From Gibbula magus (Eukaryota; Mollusca; Gastropoda; Trochida; Trochidae), in NCBI GenBank assembly GCA_936450465.1, contig OW388304.1, forward strand, positions 12,060,708 to 12,124,707: DNA of 64,000 nucleotides. Reading direction: 5' to 3'. Under the pieces are notes generated by a model. The model ran no database searches, had not been told where the DNA came from, and saw nothing but the letters and a program-made list of their open reading frames with translations. Position numbers and translations under genes: made by a program. Position 1 is the stretch's first letter. The number at the start of each line of letters is the position of its first letter. Of the stretch, positions 1-13,309 are shown piece by piece.

Positions 1-3000
1 ATTGTCATGTTCTTTGATTGGACCACAATGTTATTGAAAACATTATTTCAAAGAAACTGTGCAAGATTTTATGTGTATTTATCAATGTAATGATGGGGAC
101 AAATTGCAATCACAGTTCTGTAAGGTTGAATTTGCTAATTGTACCGTCATTACTTTTTGAAAGGTGTACAAACAGGTTTTAAAAGATTCTGAATGTTGTT
201 TTTAACGTAAGCAAAGCCATTGTTAACTGCAGAGCCTGCTGCGGTCCGCCACATGCTGGAATGGGGAATGGTGGGAGAGGAACATTGCCATGGTTAATGG
301 TCTAGAGAGAACATATATGCAATATAGATGTCAAGTTGAGTGAATGGAACTAACTTTTAAAACAATATAAACATGATTTGATTATCCAGTGTGGAAATGG
401 AGATCAAAGTGATTCGTGATTCGCTTCCTTGAAATAGTAGTTTGGGGAAAGTTCTAATGAATAAATAATGGCTGTCTGTAACATTGTCTCCTTATAATCT
501 TTTAAAAGGGTGATGCAAGAAAGGCTCTCTGATGACCTCCACTCTACTCTGGTCCATTGTTTAATATTGCAGTACAATGCAGAATATAATGATCTCCACA
601 TCTTTAACACCAGACGAATTAACGCTTTGACAAGGCTTAATTGTTGTGCCCATGTGATAAATAAAATTCTGTTCTAAATAACTTAAGTTTCATTTACATT
701 TACAGAACTGCGTGTTTGGTTACAAATGTAAACTCTCGTGTGAAGTGATTTCATTGAGTAGCAAGCAGATTCAAACAAGCTTTTTTATATGAACGCTGGA
801 GAAATACCACAATCTATAAAAAATTATCATGACTTTGGTAATTTATTTATTCTGATTGGTGTTGACATTTTTTCCTGTGGTGATTGTTAATTACATCCAG
901 CAAATTAAATCCAGCAAATATCATTGTCTGTCAAAAGTGGCAATCGGGAGACACTTACACTGTCAAAAGAAAGCCAACTTAATTTTTCCTTAAAATGAAA
1001 GATGAAATAATTTGAAATATAAATAATGGTGGTCTTCACGTTATGCTGAAACACTAATGAATATGAAATAGTGGAAAAACTGTGATTGGAGTCAATAACA
1101 TTCATGACACATTCATTTCATTTCCGGTTGATTCCCTTGCGCACCGTAACCACGTACACCTGTGGCGTCCTCACCACTTTAATGCGAATGTGTAACTGTA
1201 TTGTTGCTCGTTGTTGTAAAAAATCTGTTCAAATGTTTTTCTGATCAAGCACTGATCGAAAACCGGAAATTTCTGTTGTCTCATTTCAACAATCGCCATT
1301 CTTTCGTGACATGAAATTAAAATATATTATGCAGAATTGGTGCAACTTCATTCAAAGTAATGAACACATATACACATATTGACGTAACAGTCAATTGACT
1401 TTTACTTCTGATCATATAGCTCTGTGTTCTGATAAAAAAAATTAGTTCATCCATAAAAATAAATGGATAATAATTACTTTCATGTTACGAAATTCGTTGA
1501 TATACATACATGGACTTCAAAAGTCGGAGCACCTCATAAAATTCAATGTACCACAACAACAAAATATATATCAACTTTGATTTTTGTAAAAATATACCCG
1601 TGTTTTGAAAAGGACCCTTTTTTAACATAACCACATGGATAATAATCCCTTTCATATGAACACCTTCATTGAATATATACTAAAAAATGGAAATCAATAA
1701 TTCCATATGGAGCAACATCTACATACAATGCAATCTTGCATGTATTTCAATACCACACCAATATATACCAGTAACCATGTACTTCTGATAAACCAGTCAC
1801 TTCCTGGTTAGTTCGACGTTGGCACATATATACTACTTGAAATACTACTACTGTTAGAAAATTTGTGTCGGGGTGATATATAGTTCTTTGCATAAAGTGA
1901 AATGAGATTGCCACAGAGAGGTGATTATCAGTTACCCCTGTACAAAATATTTGAAGTCAATGAAAAGAAAATGTATACTCTTTGTCAACGTATTATAGGA
2001 CAGAATACAGCTCGTCTGGTAAAACCAAGTATTGTTTTGTAACCTACAATTAATTTCGTTATGTTGTATAACGAAAAGTGTCATTAAAGCTTTATTTTCC
2101 CCTTCTACTTGGAATAGCCATGCTGAAACTGTTATGTTCAACTTGAAGCTATTTTGTCTTTGTGTTTTTCTGTGACACCAACTTCATGGATTGAATACTA
2201 CAATACACAATAAAGCCATTGGCTATGTTGCCCACAGCCTTTGATGAATACATTATTTGAGTTTAACAATGTTTCCATTTATAATCCCAATTGGCCCCGG
2301 TTTAAGACAAGAATACGAAAATAGTTTTTTTGGGCAGGACCTCTCAGATCCTTACTAGCACAAACGTAGTATGAACATCTGCAATTCATGATCACCATTG
2401 GACATACATTCGATTTACATTATATAAGCTTTCTAGGTCTTTGGGTTCAATGAAAACGTGTTTTGTGTTCCAGTGGGGACACTCAAGAAATACTGTACCA
2501 AATCATTAGATGAAATAACTATCAATGCAACAGGTTATCTCCATCACTCTGACAGTACTGTTTGCAGAAACTGACACTATTGAGGCACGAACAGTCATTA
2601 CGTATAGCAGAAAAAGGGTTTAACACCGTATGCAATTCATGATGATATGGTTGAGACAGGAACAAGTCGTCAAACGTTTGACAGAACTCTCCATCTAGTA
2701 ATTGGTTGAGAGATGCCTATTGAACTCCAATACTTTTTCAATGTAGTTTGTCAAGATATTCAAGCCGTTTAATCAATTCTCATCTGTTTTAAAAAGTGTG
2801 ACAATTTACATTTCAGTTCCTTATGCTTGGTGTCACCTTGATGTCACACTGGGTGTCACATTGGGTGTCACATTGAAACTACTTTGCCTTTTGAAACCAT
2901 GCTTGATTGTTTTGGCACTATCTTATTATCGTTGTATTATAACCTTGCCTCTCATCAAGTGACGGGAAAAGGGCCGCATTTTCTTTAAGTGTATATAAAG

Positions 3001-5880
3001 TGTGGTCTGCAGATATTGGCGAGGGATGAGTGACATAATCAGAGACTCGTCATTAGCTTATTAACATAGTTACACTTTATAAATAGGAAATTAAAACTGT
3101 TCACATTGTGTTTTTAATGTTTCATTTTTGAATCGTATACAATATGTTGTTTTGTAGACGTTTTAATACAAAACATTTGTTATGTTAATGATCATCTGTA
3201 AAAGTCTGTTTAATTCAATTGAGAGTGCATTATGTTCGCCAATTTTACAAAACCAAAATCCCGAAGCTGCAACTTAAAGGAATTTATATCATCAATCATC
3301 ATTACTTGGTCGTACTTGGTTCATCCTTGTAACGAAATACAAGTAGTCTTATCATCATGTTTCTTTGACATTTGATTTATTACCTTGCAAATGACCCGTC
3401 ATTCCAATATGTTGAGACTTTTTCGACCTTGAGACCATGTTCAGATAATAAAGTCAGCATATGAATTCATGTAAGTGCGATATTATTCACAGTATTAATC
3501 TTTTAACGTACCTTATATTTGCCACCATCTCTGTTTCGTCAACATACATCGGTATTTTTTCTATTTAATAGTGACCATTCGATAGACCTAAATATTGACC
3601 TTGAATCATGTAAGCACGTATTCATGTGGAAATATTGAAGGTTACTGAACATTATGTGAGGCATGGTCCTTCCATTGAAACATCATTGTTTTATTTTATG
3701 TAGAAATGGTGCATTTTTTCTCAATTAACCTAATATTAAGCAATTTAATTACTTAAGGTAAAATCATCTATGAATTACCGACTCAATAGAACTATAACTG
3801 TCCTTTTCCTGTTTTTGTGAAATATGTAGTAATGCTCATAAGTTAGAACATGTATTTACTTTATTTTGAAACAATAAAATAACATAACAGTTATATCCTA
3901 AATAATTGTCCATGGAGTAATTTAAAACTGTATGCTATACATTAAAATGTTCACAACCACTCTCTTCTTAACATTGTAAAACTTATTTTATGATTGGAAA
4001 TCATACCCTCTGATTAAAGCACCAATTGCATGCACTGTACATTCCACTGTACATGTAACCAAAAACCAACAAACAAAATAAAACATAAGGTCTGCATTTA
4101 AAATTGAATAGAAATTAGATTGATTAGGTCATTTGAACAATAAACGTCTGCTTAGTTATCAACTGTTTGTCATGCATCCAGCATTTCGTTGCTATTCAAT
4201 TAATGTTTCACAATTGTTAGGGTTTGGGATATTTATGTGTTCCAAAAATACATCAAACTGATAACATTAAAATATAATTTATGTTTCAATAATTAGCTCT
4301 TCAAGACTTGAGCTGTGAACTTCTACCCGATACTTGACTTTAGTCCTTCTTACTTATCAGTTTATTTTGTATATATAAACTAAAACCAAGGCTAAATTAG
4401 TACCACGATTCCAGGCCGATGGTATTTACTAAAGAAATCGATGAGCAATTCGAGAGGATGCCCAGGAAACTAACTACGGAGGTTTACAACATACAAGAAC
4501 CCAATGGACATGCAGTTACATCAGTAGAGATTTTCTTAAAAATATAAAACATTCTGATCAGTTAGATACCCTATAATGGACATTTCTATGATTTTAATAC
4601 GCAAGTGCTTACATTCAATCTTCGAATGCATTCAGGAATCTTTTCCCCAGAAATAAGAAAACAAAATGTTAGAAGATGTTAAGTAATGGTTCAAAAGCTA
4701 GACAAACACTAATGGAACTTACGCCTTTCCTGTAATTGGATTTCAGTTATGGTATAACAATACCGACACATACTGATGAAAAAGATGATTAATATTGACG
4801 TTCAGGAAAGACTATTTTTACCGACAGGGAATTGTTCTTTTATAAATTACATTTAGAGGAATACTCTATGGAACAGATGCAGATCTGGATGTCAATTTCG
4901 ATTGTATAATTGTATTAACCCCAGGAACGTTTACGAAGAGATTGAAAACTAGATTTTAAAGTTTAACAGACGCTTTCATATTGATATAGTTGTATGTAAT
5001 GTCTATTATCATTCCACATAGCCTGTCAGCGTGGTTCAACCTAAACGATTGTATCATATTCTACTAAAGTTTTAAACTGTTGATTATTTAGGAACAAAGT
5101 GAAGGAGACTCTTAATATAAAGGACCATTTCACTTATAAAATACATTTGTAAGATTTATTTAATAGTGCGGACAATGATAATTTTAAATAGTACTTTGTA
5201 ATTGTTAATAAGTTATTACGAGGCCTGAAGTTTTTTAGTTTTAAACACAAGCATTTTAATATTGTATATCTTTACAATGCCTTGTATCAGAGAAAAAATA
5301 TTTCTGCAATAAGTAAAGCAATTCTGATTTACATATGCATTGTACTAATTAAAATCAATAAATGGCTTATTGTTACTGTTGACAAAAAACAAACGAAGAA
5401 CCCACACAGTGTGCTAGTTTACTCTTCTGTTCCGTCCTTCTCTTTGCCTTGTCGGTCTGTCAAAGACGTCCACAACTTCTCTCAAGTCTTATTGTACCAT
5501 CATTATTTGGGCAGATGAAGTCGTGCCACTTTTCGATTCAAACATTTGAGTTATTGCCTATTTAACATCACATCTTGGTCATCATAACACACAAGCATTA
5601 ATTTCTTAATTTGTTCTTTTCACCTTCCAAATGTCCAGTCCATAAATTAAAGTCTTCAAATCAGTGAGACATTTTTTGTCAATTCCATATGTGTGCTTCT
5701 ATATGATATCCACAACTTAATATGTACATGTGACAGATAAAGTTTAATATGCAGTGACCTTTTGTTACACAGAAGCATGTTTCATACTTTCTTTATCAGC
5801 TGTCTGACTATATTCACAAATTCACATTCAGAGAGTATTAGGAATTTTAGCAGCCGAATATAATAACCAATGCTTATGAA
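1..5880. other. Non-coding DNA, no gene recognised
   Basis: AT-rich sequence with only short chance frames (69 codons or fewer in its first 5.2 kb, 78 at most). I saw no exon-like frame, RNA gene or bounded mobile element. A short tandem repeat of TGGGTGTCACAT-like units lies near 2829-2875. The segment around 1500-1830 reads like old repeat material, but I could not find its ends. Confidence 0.6.

Positions 5881-5913
<33 letters not shown>
5881..5913 (+). repeat. 33-base poly-G homopolymer
   Basis: An uninterrupted run of 33 G on the plus strand. It directly abuts a SINE body that lacks its first ~25 bases (the pol III A box), so the run occupies the place where the SINE head should be. It could be a real G-tract that expanded from the G-rich SINE start, or a sequencing or assembly artefact. 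Confidence 0.9.
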
Positions 5914-6165
5914 CGCGTTTGGCTTCGGATCAAGGGGTCCGGGGTTTGAATCCCGCCAGGGTCACGGCAACTTTGTCTGCAGTAGAGAACTGTTCTACAC
6001 GCAGTAAGGTTTGGGTGCAATGCTGCACTGAATTTCAGTGTAGTACCACCCATGGTTCGCTAGTTCCAGCCGATGCTCGCAGGTTTCACCGCAAAGCATA
6101 GCCACATGGCGTTGCGGGCATTCTCCCTGCCAGAATACTAAGGGCCGCGATATAAGTGAAATATT
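5914..6165 (+). mobile_element. tRNA-derived SINE, head and tail truncated
   Basis: Matches, in opposite orientation, the complete SINE at 41223-41515. It shares the pol III B-box region (GGTTTGAATCC here, GGTTCGAATCC in the complete copy), the CACGGCAACTTTG stretch, CCATGGTTCGCTAGTTCCAG and the GCCGCGAT...AAGTGAAAT tail region. The A box is missing, replaced by the poly-G run. The tail stops before the TGCGTTAAACCCC end seen in the complete copy. The 60-63 codon frames across it on both strands are by-products of its higher GC content. Confidence 0.85.
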
Positions 6166-6169
6166 AGTT

Positions 6170-7424
6170 ATAAGCCATTTTTTCATTCAGTTTCATCATT
6201 TACAACTAATCTACGTTTTTTTCTGTTCATTCTGCATATTAATGGTAAATACTGTTGAAACACTTGTAACTAAACACAATGAATGGTGACAGTAAATAAA
6301 TATAAGGTAGAAATACAATTAAAGATTGAATGTATTTGAAATATGTAGATTCAGTTCAATGTTTATATTTCTCTAGTTCTACTTCGGAAATATTAAGCAA
6401 TGATTCGCGGGAACTGACATTAATAACATTATCAAACCCTGAAAGCACATAAAGAATAATAATGAGGAGGATACATAACGTTCTGGGCTCCACCCCACGA
6501 AGAGTATGCTCAAAGCGCACACACATAATTACCTTGGTGCAAGGACCAATGCCTTTCTTTTTCGTTCTAAACTCAGTTGGAGTATGCATTTCTACATGCA
6601 AATTTGTTGATTGATGCACAAATTGTGTTTGGCTAGGCCTTGGGTGTTTTCAAGTTACCCTCCGGAAACGATTCTGGGATGAACGGGCGTGCATATTCCT
6701 TTAAAAAGACATTTATGTTACATACAACATACATATCGATTCAATAACTTTGTTATATGTGTTACATTGTAAGACAGCAACTTTGAGATGACCTTCCTGA
6801 CAGACGAGATGACATCCAAACACACGCGTCCATACAAGTTGATTCTGTGAAAACAGTGAATCAATAATAATGGATAGGGATGCAGAGCACTTGGACCTCG
6901 GTTCTTTGGATTTTGCTTTGATAAGGAACACTATGCATTCACCTCACGTCTGGTGGTGATTCTCATCCAACAAACATTTATAAAAATGTAAGTAACTGAT
7001 ATTGAAAATGTATTTTGAGGGCGGATGATTAAAGCAGTCTTGAATTTCGGCTCATTCGAGACCTGTTCCAGAAGATTCTCACTATGGCTTGCTTGTTCGA
7101 TTCCCCACTGTCTGAATGACGTAAAACAAAATGTAAAATGTTGGAATATTTAGAATGTACTCCGAACAACATTTCACATGACCCAAGGGGAGAGACGATA
7201 TAAGATCTGATTGTAATGAGATTGGATTGCACTCAGAATTCACCAACAACATTTATGAATGATAACAAATAAACTTTGATCACCGTTTGAATCTTAATTT
7301 ATTAAATCCGACCTTCCAATAAGGTTACAACCCTAGAGTGTATGGTTTGGCAATCAATGTATTCAGAAGTCTGATGATCACCATGTTAAAGGCTGATTTG
7401 AGTAGAGTGAGGTCAGGGAGTAGT
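6170..7424. other. Non-coding DNA, no gene recognised
   Basis: Several open frames of 60-87 codons on the minus strand resemble no protein family I recognise and have no splice or start context that would favour them. No repeat structure was seen. Confidence 0.5.
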
Positions 7425-7610
7425 GATCACGCACATTGCTGGTCTGGTCAGGCAGTGTAATTATATGCTTCACCTGTTCCCACAATTACTTGGTGTTAAT
7501 GCTCTAGACAGCCAACATGTATTCTGTTGAATTATGTACATGTACCAGAAATGAATCACTCTTAACTTGAAAATGAAGTATTCAAGGTACCAAAATAAGT
7601 GAAGGCATTT
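7425..7610 (+). repeat. Ancient fragment of the ~9.7-kb array unit
   Basis: Aligns by eye with unit A at about 13,845-14,020. Both read CATTGCTGGTCT, then a GGCAGTG...ATTAT...CACCTGTTC-like stretch, then GGTGCTAAT or GGTGTTAAT, then ATGAATCAC. Identity looks near 70%. It implies that duplication of this region started well before the visible A/B/C array. Confidence 0.55.
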
Positions 7611-7665
7611 AAATGCAAAATGAATGTTAAAAAAAGAAAAAAAAGTTGTATTCTGATATCAAATA

Positions 7666-8672
7666 CAGTGGAAAATTTCAAGGGACTCATCAACATATTT
7701 TACTTATCCGGTATTTTAATCATAATAGATGTATAAATCGTTGATAAAACCATGTACATGCATGTGTATACATCAGAGTATAAGAAAGCAGTTGTATCTA
7801 ATGAGACGATTTATTGCATAATATTTGATAATTACATTTGTACATTGATGAAGTAATATATATTATCACATCCTGTCAATTATTCTATAGCATGTCTCAA
7901 TTAAATACAAATGCATCACAGTTCTATAATTGCAACCATGAGTGATTGTCTCTTAGCAAGACATATCTTAGTGTCCTTCTCTAACATTGCTACTGTGTCC
8001 ATTATGACATAGCTACTTGGCCTCATCCAAAACACTCACTGGCTACTAAAACAATGAACCTGTTGTCAACTGTTTAAAACAGCGAGCTGCAATTAAGATG
8101 TTTACTTAACAAGTGACTGACACGTGCCAGCGTCTCTCATGTCTAATCATGTTGTGATTGGTATTTATCACATTCTGTCAATTATTCTATAGCATGTCTC
8201 AATTAAATACAAATGCATCACAGTTCTATAATTGCAACCATGAGTGATTGTCTCTTAGCAAGACATATCTTAGTGTCCTTCTCTAACATTGCTACTGTGT
8301 CCATTATGACATAGCTACTTGGCCTCATCCAAAACACTCACTGGCTACTAAAACAATGAACCTGTTGTCAACTGTTTAAAACAGCGAGCTGCAATTAAGA
8401 TGTTTACTTAACAAGTGACTGACACGTGCCAGCGTCTCTCATGTCTAATCATGTTGTGATTGGTATTTTAGTTATCTGGTTTCATTTGTTGAGAAATTTA
8501 CTTCCAGCGACCGTGAGAAAGTGTTAACTTAAGCGGTTTCTTTTACTTATCCGATTTTAGTTAACCAGACTCAAATAGTGATACTTACTGAGGAAATTTG
8601 CCGGGACGAAAGAAAAGTGTTTACTTGTCAGGTTTTTTAGTTAAGCGGTTTTTACTTAGGCGGCTTCCACTG
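7666..8672. mobile_element. pogo/Tigger-like non-autonomous DNA transposon
   Basis: The left end reads TA-CAGTGGAA and the right end TTCCACTG-TA, so 8-bp perfect terminal inverted repeats are flanked by a TA target duplication (7664-7665 and 8673-8674). Both subterminal regions carry ACTTATCCG- and TTAAGCGGTTT-like motifs, typical of pogo/Tigger-type elements. There is no transposase frame. The interior is a 302-bp sequence present twice in tandem. Length is 1,007 bp. Family assignment rests on ends and style only. Confidence 0.65.
7865..8468 (+). repeat. Perfect-looking 302-bp tandem duplication inside the element
   Basis: Two head-to-tail copies, 7865-8166 and 8167-8468, have an exact period of 302 bp. 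By eye the only difference is one C/T change near the start (7872 versus 8174). The duplication lies wholly inside the TA-flanked element. It is either a very recent internal duplication or a collapsed/expanded assembly repeat. Confidence 0.9.
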
Positions 8673-8674
8673 TA

Positions 8675-11224
8675 TATAAACACACGAGTTGATGTACATT
8701 ACAAATATCCGAGGATATTTCATTTTTTACGAAATATTCTACGAATGTCCATATATTGATAAAAAAAACAAAAAAACCCACGAGAATTATGTTTATCATT
8801 AAAAAAAATGATTCATACTTTCAATGGAAATGTACATTTTTTAACACAACACTGCCCTCGTGCCAGTGCCGTGACATGCTGTCATCATGTGTATGACGTA
8901 ATATACAATATGAAGCCGATTTGTTTTTGTACTATTTTGCCAATCAAGTATTTACCAATCATGGTTGTATTTTAAATCCCAATAGCTTAGCCGACTCGTG
9001 TTTTCAATTTCCATTAAATAACATACTCACGTATTTCAATCTCTTTGACTCAGTGTCCTCACAATTGTTAATAATCTGTAAAAATGTAACTTACCTTATA
9101 AGTCCTATAACGCAAAAAAACAAGTTTGAAATCATCATCAACTCCGCTTTTTGTGACTTATTGTGAAAAAATAAAGAGATGACAATTTTGCGCTTGTCAA
9201 TAAAAGGTACACTTAACTACACAATTACACACTGCAATCATATTGCATTAGGGATTAAATGTAGGGTTTGTATCTAACATTATCTTAATTCAGGTATCAT
9301 TAAACGTCTTGATGGTGTGGGTAAATATTTATATTTTAATCAGTTTGTCACTGTGATATGTAAATGTATATTAATGAATTGTAACAATCTTGGTCGCTTA
9401 ATCACGGGTACACACATTACAAGAGTAAATAGCGAGTATTGTAATGGTCTCCTTCATCGGCTTGAAAATCATTCAGTAAGTACTCAATTTCCTTTAGGAA
9501 AACAGATCTAACTTATTGGGGTAATGAGGTTTTTCAAATTTAAAATTGTTTAAGTGTTTACTGAGTTGATTTTCTCTTGAAAGTCTATGAGCAAATACAA
9601 ATTGAGAACAATTTTGAAACGTAACGAAAACAAAAGCTATGTACCTTGTTTTTACTATCCAAACCCAGCATGATGTTGTTAGGTTAGTGGTGTGAGTTTA
9701 TCCCAAAACTCAAAGGACATTTGAATATGGTTCCCTAGCTTTAATGATGTTTTACGGCTCCATTTGAATCACTATGAATACATATTCAGATATTAAGAAT
9801 GGTAATCAACTATTTATTGTGACAACACTTTCTAATTGGGAGAAAACAAAGGATCACAACCTGATGTTGGTTTAGCATTCAATCTTTTACATACATCAGT
9901 TACATTCATCGTTCGTACCAAAGCAATTATTGTATAAAATGCAGTTTGTAGACACAAAAGCAGACAATTTGAGTTAGTATTACCGTTATTTAAGGATTCA
10001 GCAATTTACCTTTTTTAGTACATGTATATTATTGCCATGTTTAGTATTTGCATTATTATTTCACGAATTTTAACAGCAGGATTTAGTCAAAAAATATACA
10101 ACAAAACGTTACATGCTGATATTCCTTACTGTGTAGTTTGCTTGCCCATTCCGCCAGGTCATTAGAGGTCCAGGTTCAATCTATATGTCCATTTTTAACA
10201 TTGGAACAATTTTCAAAATGCACTTAGAGACATGAAACTATTTTTTTAAACGCGCAATAATAAACCAGTGTTCTATTTGTGTGAATACTCGGATCATCCC
10301 GTTAATGAAATTACCCACGATAATATATATAATTTGATGTTCGGACTTTATCTGTGAACATTTACAATAATCAAGTGTTCCCACACTTCTTTTAAGGACT
10401 ATATTAATCTTTATACGAATTCAAGAAGTTAGTAATATGAATTCATTTCCTCAATTTCACTTCATTTATCCCTCCAAAATGTATATTTCATCATTTCAGT
10501 GGTCCCACAGAGTGTAAACCCAATGTCAGATATGTTTTATGAATTATATCAACTGTAATAATATTTCGATACCCAAAGATTTGCGTTTATCCAAAAAACA
10601 CAAGCGACATGGTCTACCATCCAATTACATTAGCAAAGTAATCAATCTCGTACACTATAAACATGTTCATGTAAGAACTTGTATTTTCACAAGGAAGTTG
10701 GTGGACACATCATTGATTGACATGAAGCCTGTATTCTCAATATAGGCCAAGTCAGTCGTTGATGTTACTGGTTGCTTCCTGTTTATATCTGTAGGCTCAT
10801 GAATCCGATAGATAGATGAGTGAGGTTATTGACCTGATGATGTTTTATAGTGTTTTATTGACGGAAAGTTAGATTCCTGTGATTGGCAAAATTATGACAA
10901 CCTCGATTACAGCTCAGTTTAATTTGGTTTTATACCATATTCCGTGTATGAAGAATGGTATTGGCAAAGATAACCATGATTGATGATATCCTTTTTCTTC
11001 CTAGCGGTGCATCTTGTACACGAATAATGAACGTTTAGAAAAAATATTTTGTTTAATAAATTGACATGATAAAACAAATATACATTAACATACTCAAATT
11101 AACCCACATATATTATGTAAGTATTTTGCAAGTTCACAGGAGTTAAAAAATATTATTTTTAAAATCTATTTTGGTTAGAAACAACATATAAACAACTTGC
11201 ATAGTAAAAATCTAGTTTTGCTGT
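8675..11224. other. Non-coding DNA, no gene recognised
   Basis: AT-rich spacer with short chance frames (81 codons or fewer). A weak resemblance to the array unit near 9,790-9,900 (GGTAATCAACTAT...) may be another eroded fragment. Nothing else could be supported. Confidence 0.5.
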
Positions 11225-11800
11225 TTCCTTTATACTTAAATTAACGAGCATCGGAAACGATACCAACAAAGATTGTATTCAAGGAGTTATGGCTACATAA
11301 TTCAACTAATTTACTTTAAAAACGCTATCTCTTAATGTTTCTGAAACTTAACTATTGGCGATAGAGGAGAGTAGCCTAGGACTGTCACCTTCCTGTGAGG
11401 TTGATGAACTACTATAGAAATGATTCGTCAATAAATTAAAATACATTGCATCAATAACGCCCATCATAAACTTAATTTCATATCTTATCGGTTAAATGCC
11501 AATCTTTTGATTTCAGCACCCGATGTGTTTGAAGAAATATGATATTAAAATACCCCGTCCCTGCCTGACACTATTTATACTTCTTTACTTTTCTTAAAAT
11601 CATTCATGGCAGGTACGAGCATTGCACATTTTAAAGTTAATTTGAAACAGCTTTTCTTTTTGAGGAAAGGGATTACATGAAAAAGGTTTTGGAAATACAC
11701 TGAGACAAGTATTAGGTAGACACGTGGTGACAGATACACGCAAACATAATTACTGTTCGGAAAAACGAAAATAAATAATAGGCTTGGTTTAAACAATTTT
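11225..11800 (+). repeat. Partial, eroded copy of the array unit (A0)
   Basis: Three blocks align in order with unit A. The CGGAAACGATACCAAC block matches about 12,310. The TTTCTGAAACTTAA...GATTCGTCAATAA block matches about 12,420-12,510. The GACAAGTATT...GTGACAGATACACGC block matches about 13,380-13,430. The 60-bp minisatellite of unit A is absent here. This is an older, partly deleted copy just upstream of the main array. Confidence 0.65.
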
Positions 11801-12780
11801 CAAGGTGGCTAGCTTAACATAAATAAAAATAAAAATAACACAAGCACATCTTTCGGAAAATTAAGATAGCACAGATGTATTGTTTTATTCTTCGTATATG
11901 AAATTATCTATAAAGTTCAATTAATTCAATAATTAGATTAATTTGTCATTTTGTGATCATCAATGATAGTGCTATGCTCACATTTGTATATGTTACATGG
12001 TATGGAAGCGAGTCCCAACATGTCCATAACAAACGTGCATCTTGATCACGAATGTTGGATATCTGGAAACGGTTAAATTTTATTTAGATAAATATTGGAT
12101 TTAAAAAAGGATATTTTTATTCATATTTTTGCAGTACACACACGATAAATAGTTTTAACATGCAAACAAAACTTGAAAGGCCAGTATTTTGTTATATCCT
12201 AGCAGCAACAATTTGTATTGGGATACATTTTTATGGAAAGCACATACATTATAAACCACCTGTGCCCATAGAAATACTTTCGTCATTAGGATCTAAATTA
12301 CCGAACATAAGAAACGATTCCAACCGAGATTATGTTCAAGGGGTTTTAAATACGATTAAAACATAAATACGACATGCCTCAAAAGGTCGACTTAACGTTA
12401 TTGTGGAAACATTATCTTTTCATGTTTCTGAAACTTAAATATTTGCCTGATACGAGAGTGGATTTAGACAATGGAGATCATATAGAATAGATTCGTCAAT
12501 AATTTACAATATATTATGTAAAACAGCCATTTTAACTTAATACCATATTTTACCAAGTTTCACTTAATAGCTTATCATTATGTCCAAAATCAAGTTGAAA
12601 CAGCGCCCATATTGTATTTAAACAGACTTGTTATTAACATATTCTGTCTCATCTTGATGACAGAAGCTATTTATACTTCTTTCCAAACATGCTATTCATA
12701 TACATTCAACATTGACTTTATCGAGCTATTGTATTGTATTATTGATTCCCTGGAAATATTTTAATCGTTTTGTTCACCAA

Positions 12781-13146
12781 GGTGATCATCGGTTATTGGA
12801 AAGAGATTCCACCCGATATAACAGTATACAGAATGTTATTTATGATCATCAGTTATTGGAAAGAGATTCCACCTGGTATACCAGTATACAGAATGTTATT
12901 TATGATCATCAGTTATTGGAAAGAGATTCCACATGGTATACCAGTATACAGAATGTTATTTATGATCATCAGTTATTGGAAATAGATTCCACCTGATATA
13001 CCAGTATACAGAATGTTATATATGAGTATCAGTTATTTGAAATAGATTCCACTTGATATACCAGTATACAGAATGTTATTTATGAGTATCAGTTATTGGA
13101 AAGAGATTCCACCTGGTATACCAGTATACAGAATGTTATTTATGAG
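12781..13146 (+). repeat. Six-copy 60-bp minisatellite
   Basis: Six head-to-tail 60-bp units, each reading about TCAGTTATTGGAAAGAGATT, then CCACCTGGTATACCAGTATA and CAGAATGTTATTTATGA. Units B and C carry one copy each (about 22,270 and 31,950), so the expansion is specific to unit A. Frames of 71-94 codons across it are artefacts of the 60-bp (20-codon) period. Confidence 0.95.
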
Positions 13147-13275
13147 TGTTCTTTGTAAGATCGACACATGACATCTTCATCTCTTCAATGCTTCCTTAAT
13201 TGAATAAAATGTGGTTAAACTTTCGCTTTCAGGCTGACTAAGTTTGTTTACTTAATATTAATAATACATGGCAGG

Positions 13276-13309
<34 letters not shown>
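13276..13309 (+). repeat. (ATC)n microsatellite
   Basis: About eleven CAT/ATC units. It is absent from the equivalent position in units B and C. Confidence 0.95.

Noticed and set aside
10140..10200. B-box-like GGTTCAATCT as a SINE or tRNA remnant
   Set aside because: No A box or matching body was found; too short to support.
12160..12366. 68-codon frame with a hydrophobic N-terminal segment like a signal anchor
   Set aside because: The paralogous sequence in B and C has frameshifts and stops in this frame; it is open only in A and matches no family I can name.
12712..12996. 94- and 71-codon repetitive frames
   Set aside because: A 60-bp repeat preserves any frame; the unit has no coding signature and is single-copy non-coding in B and C.
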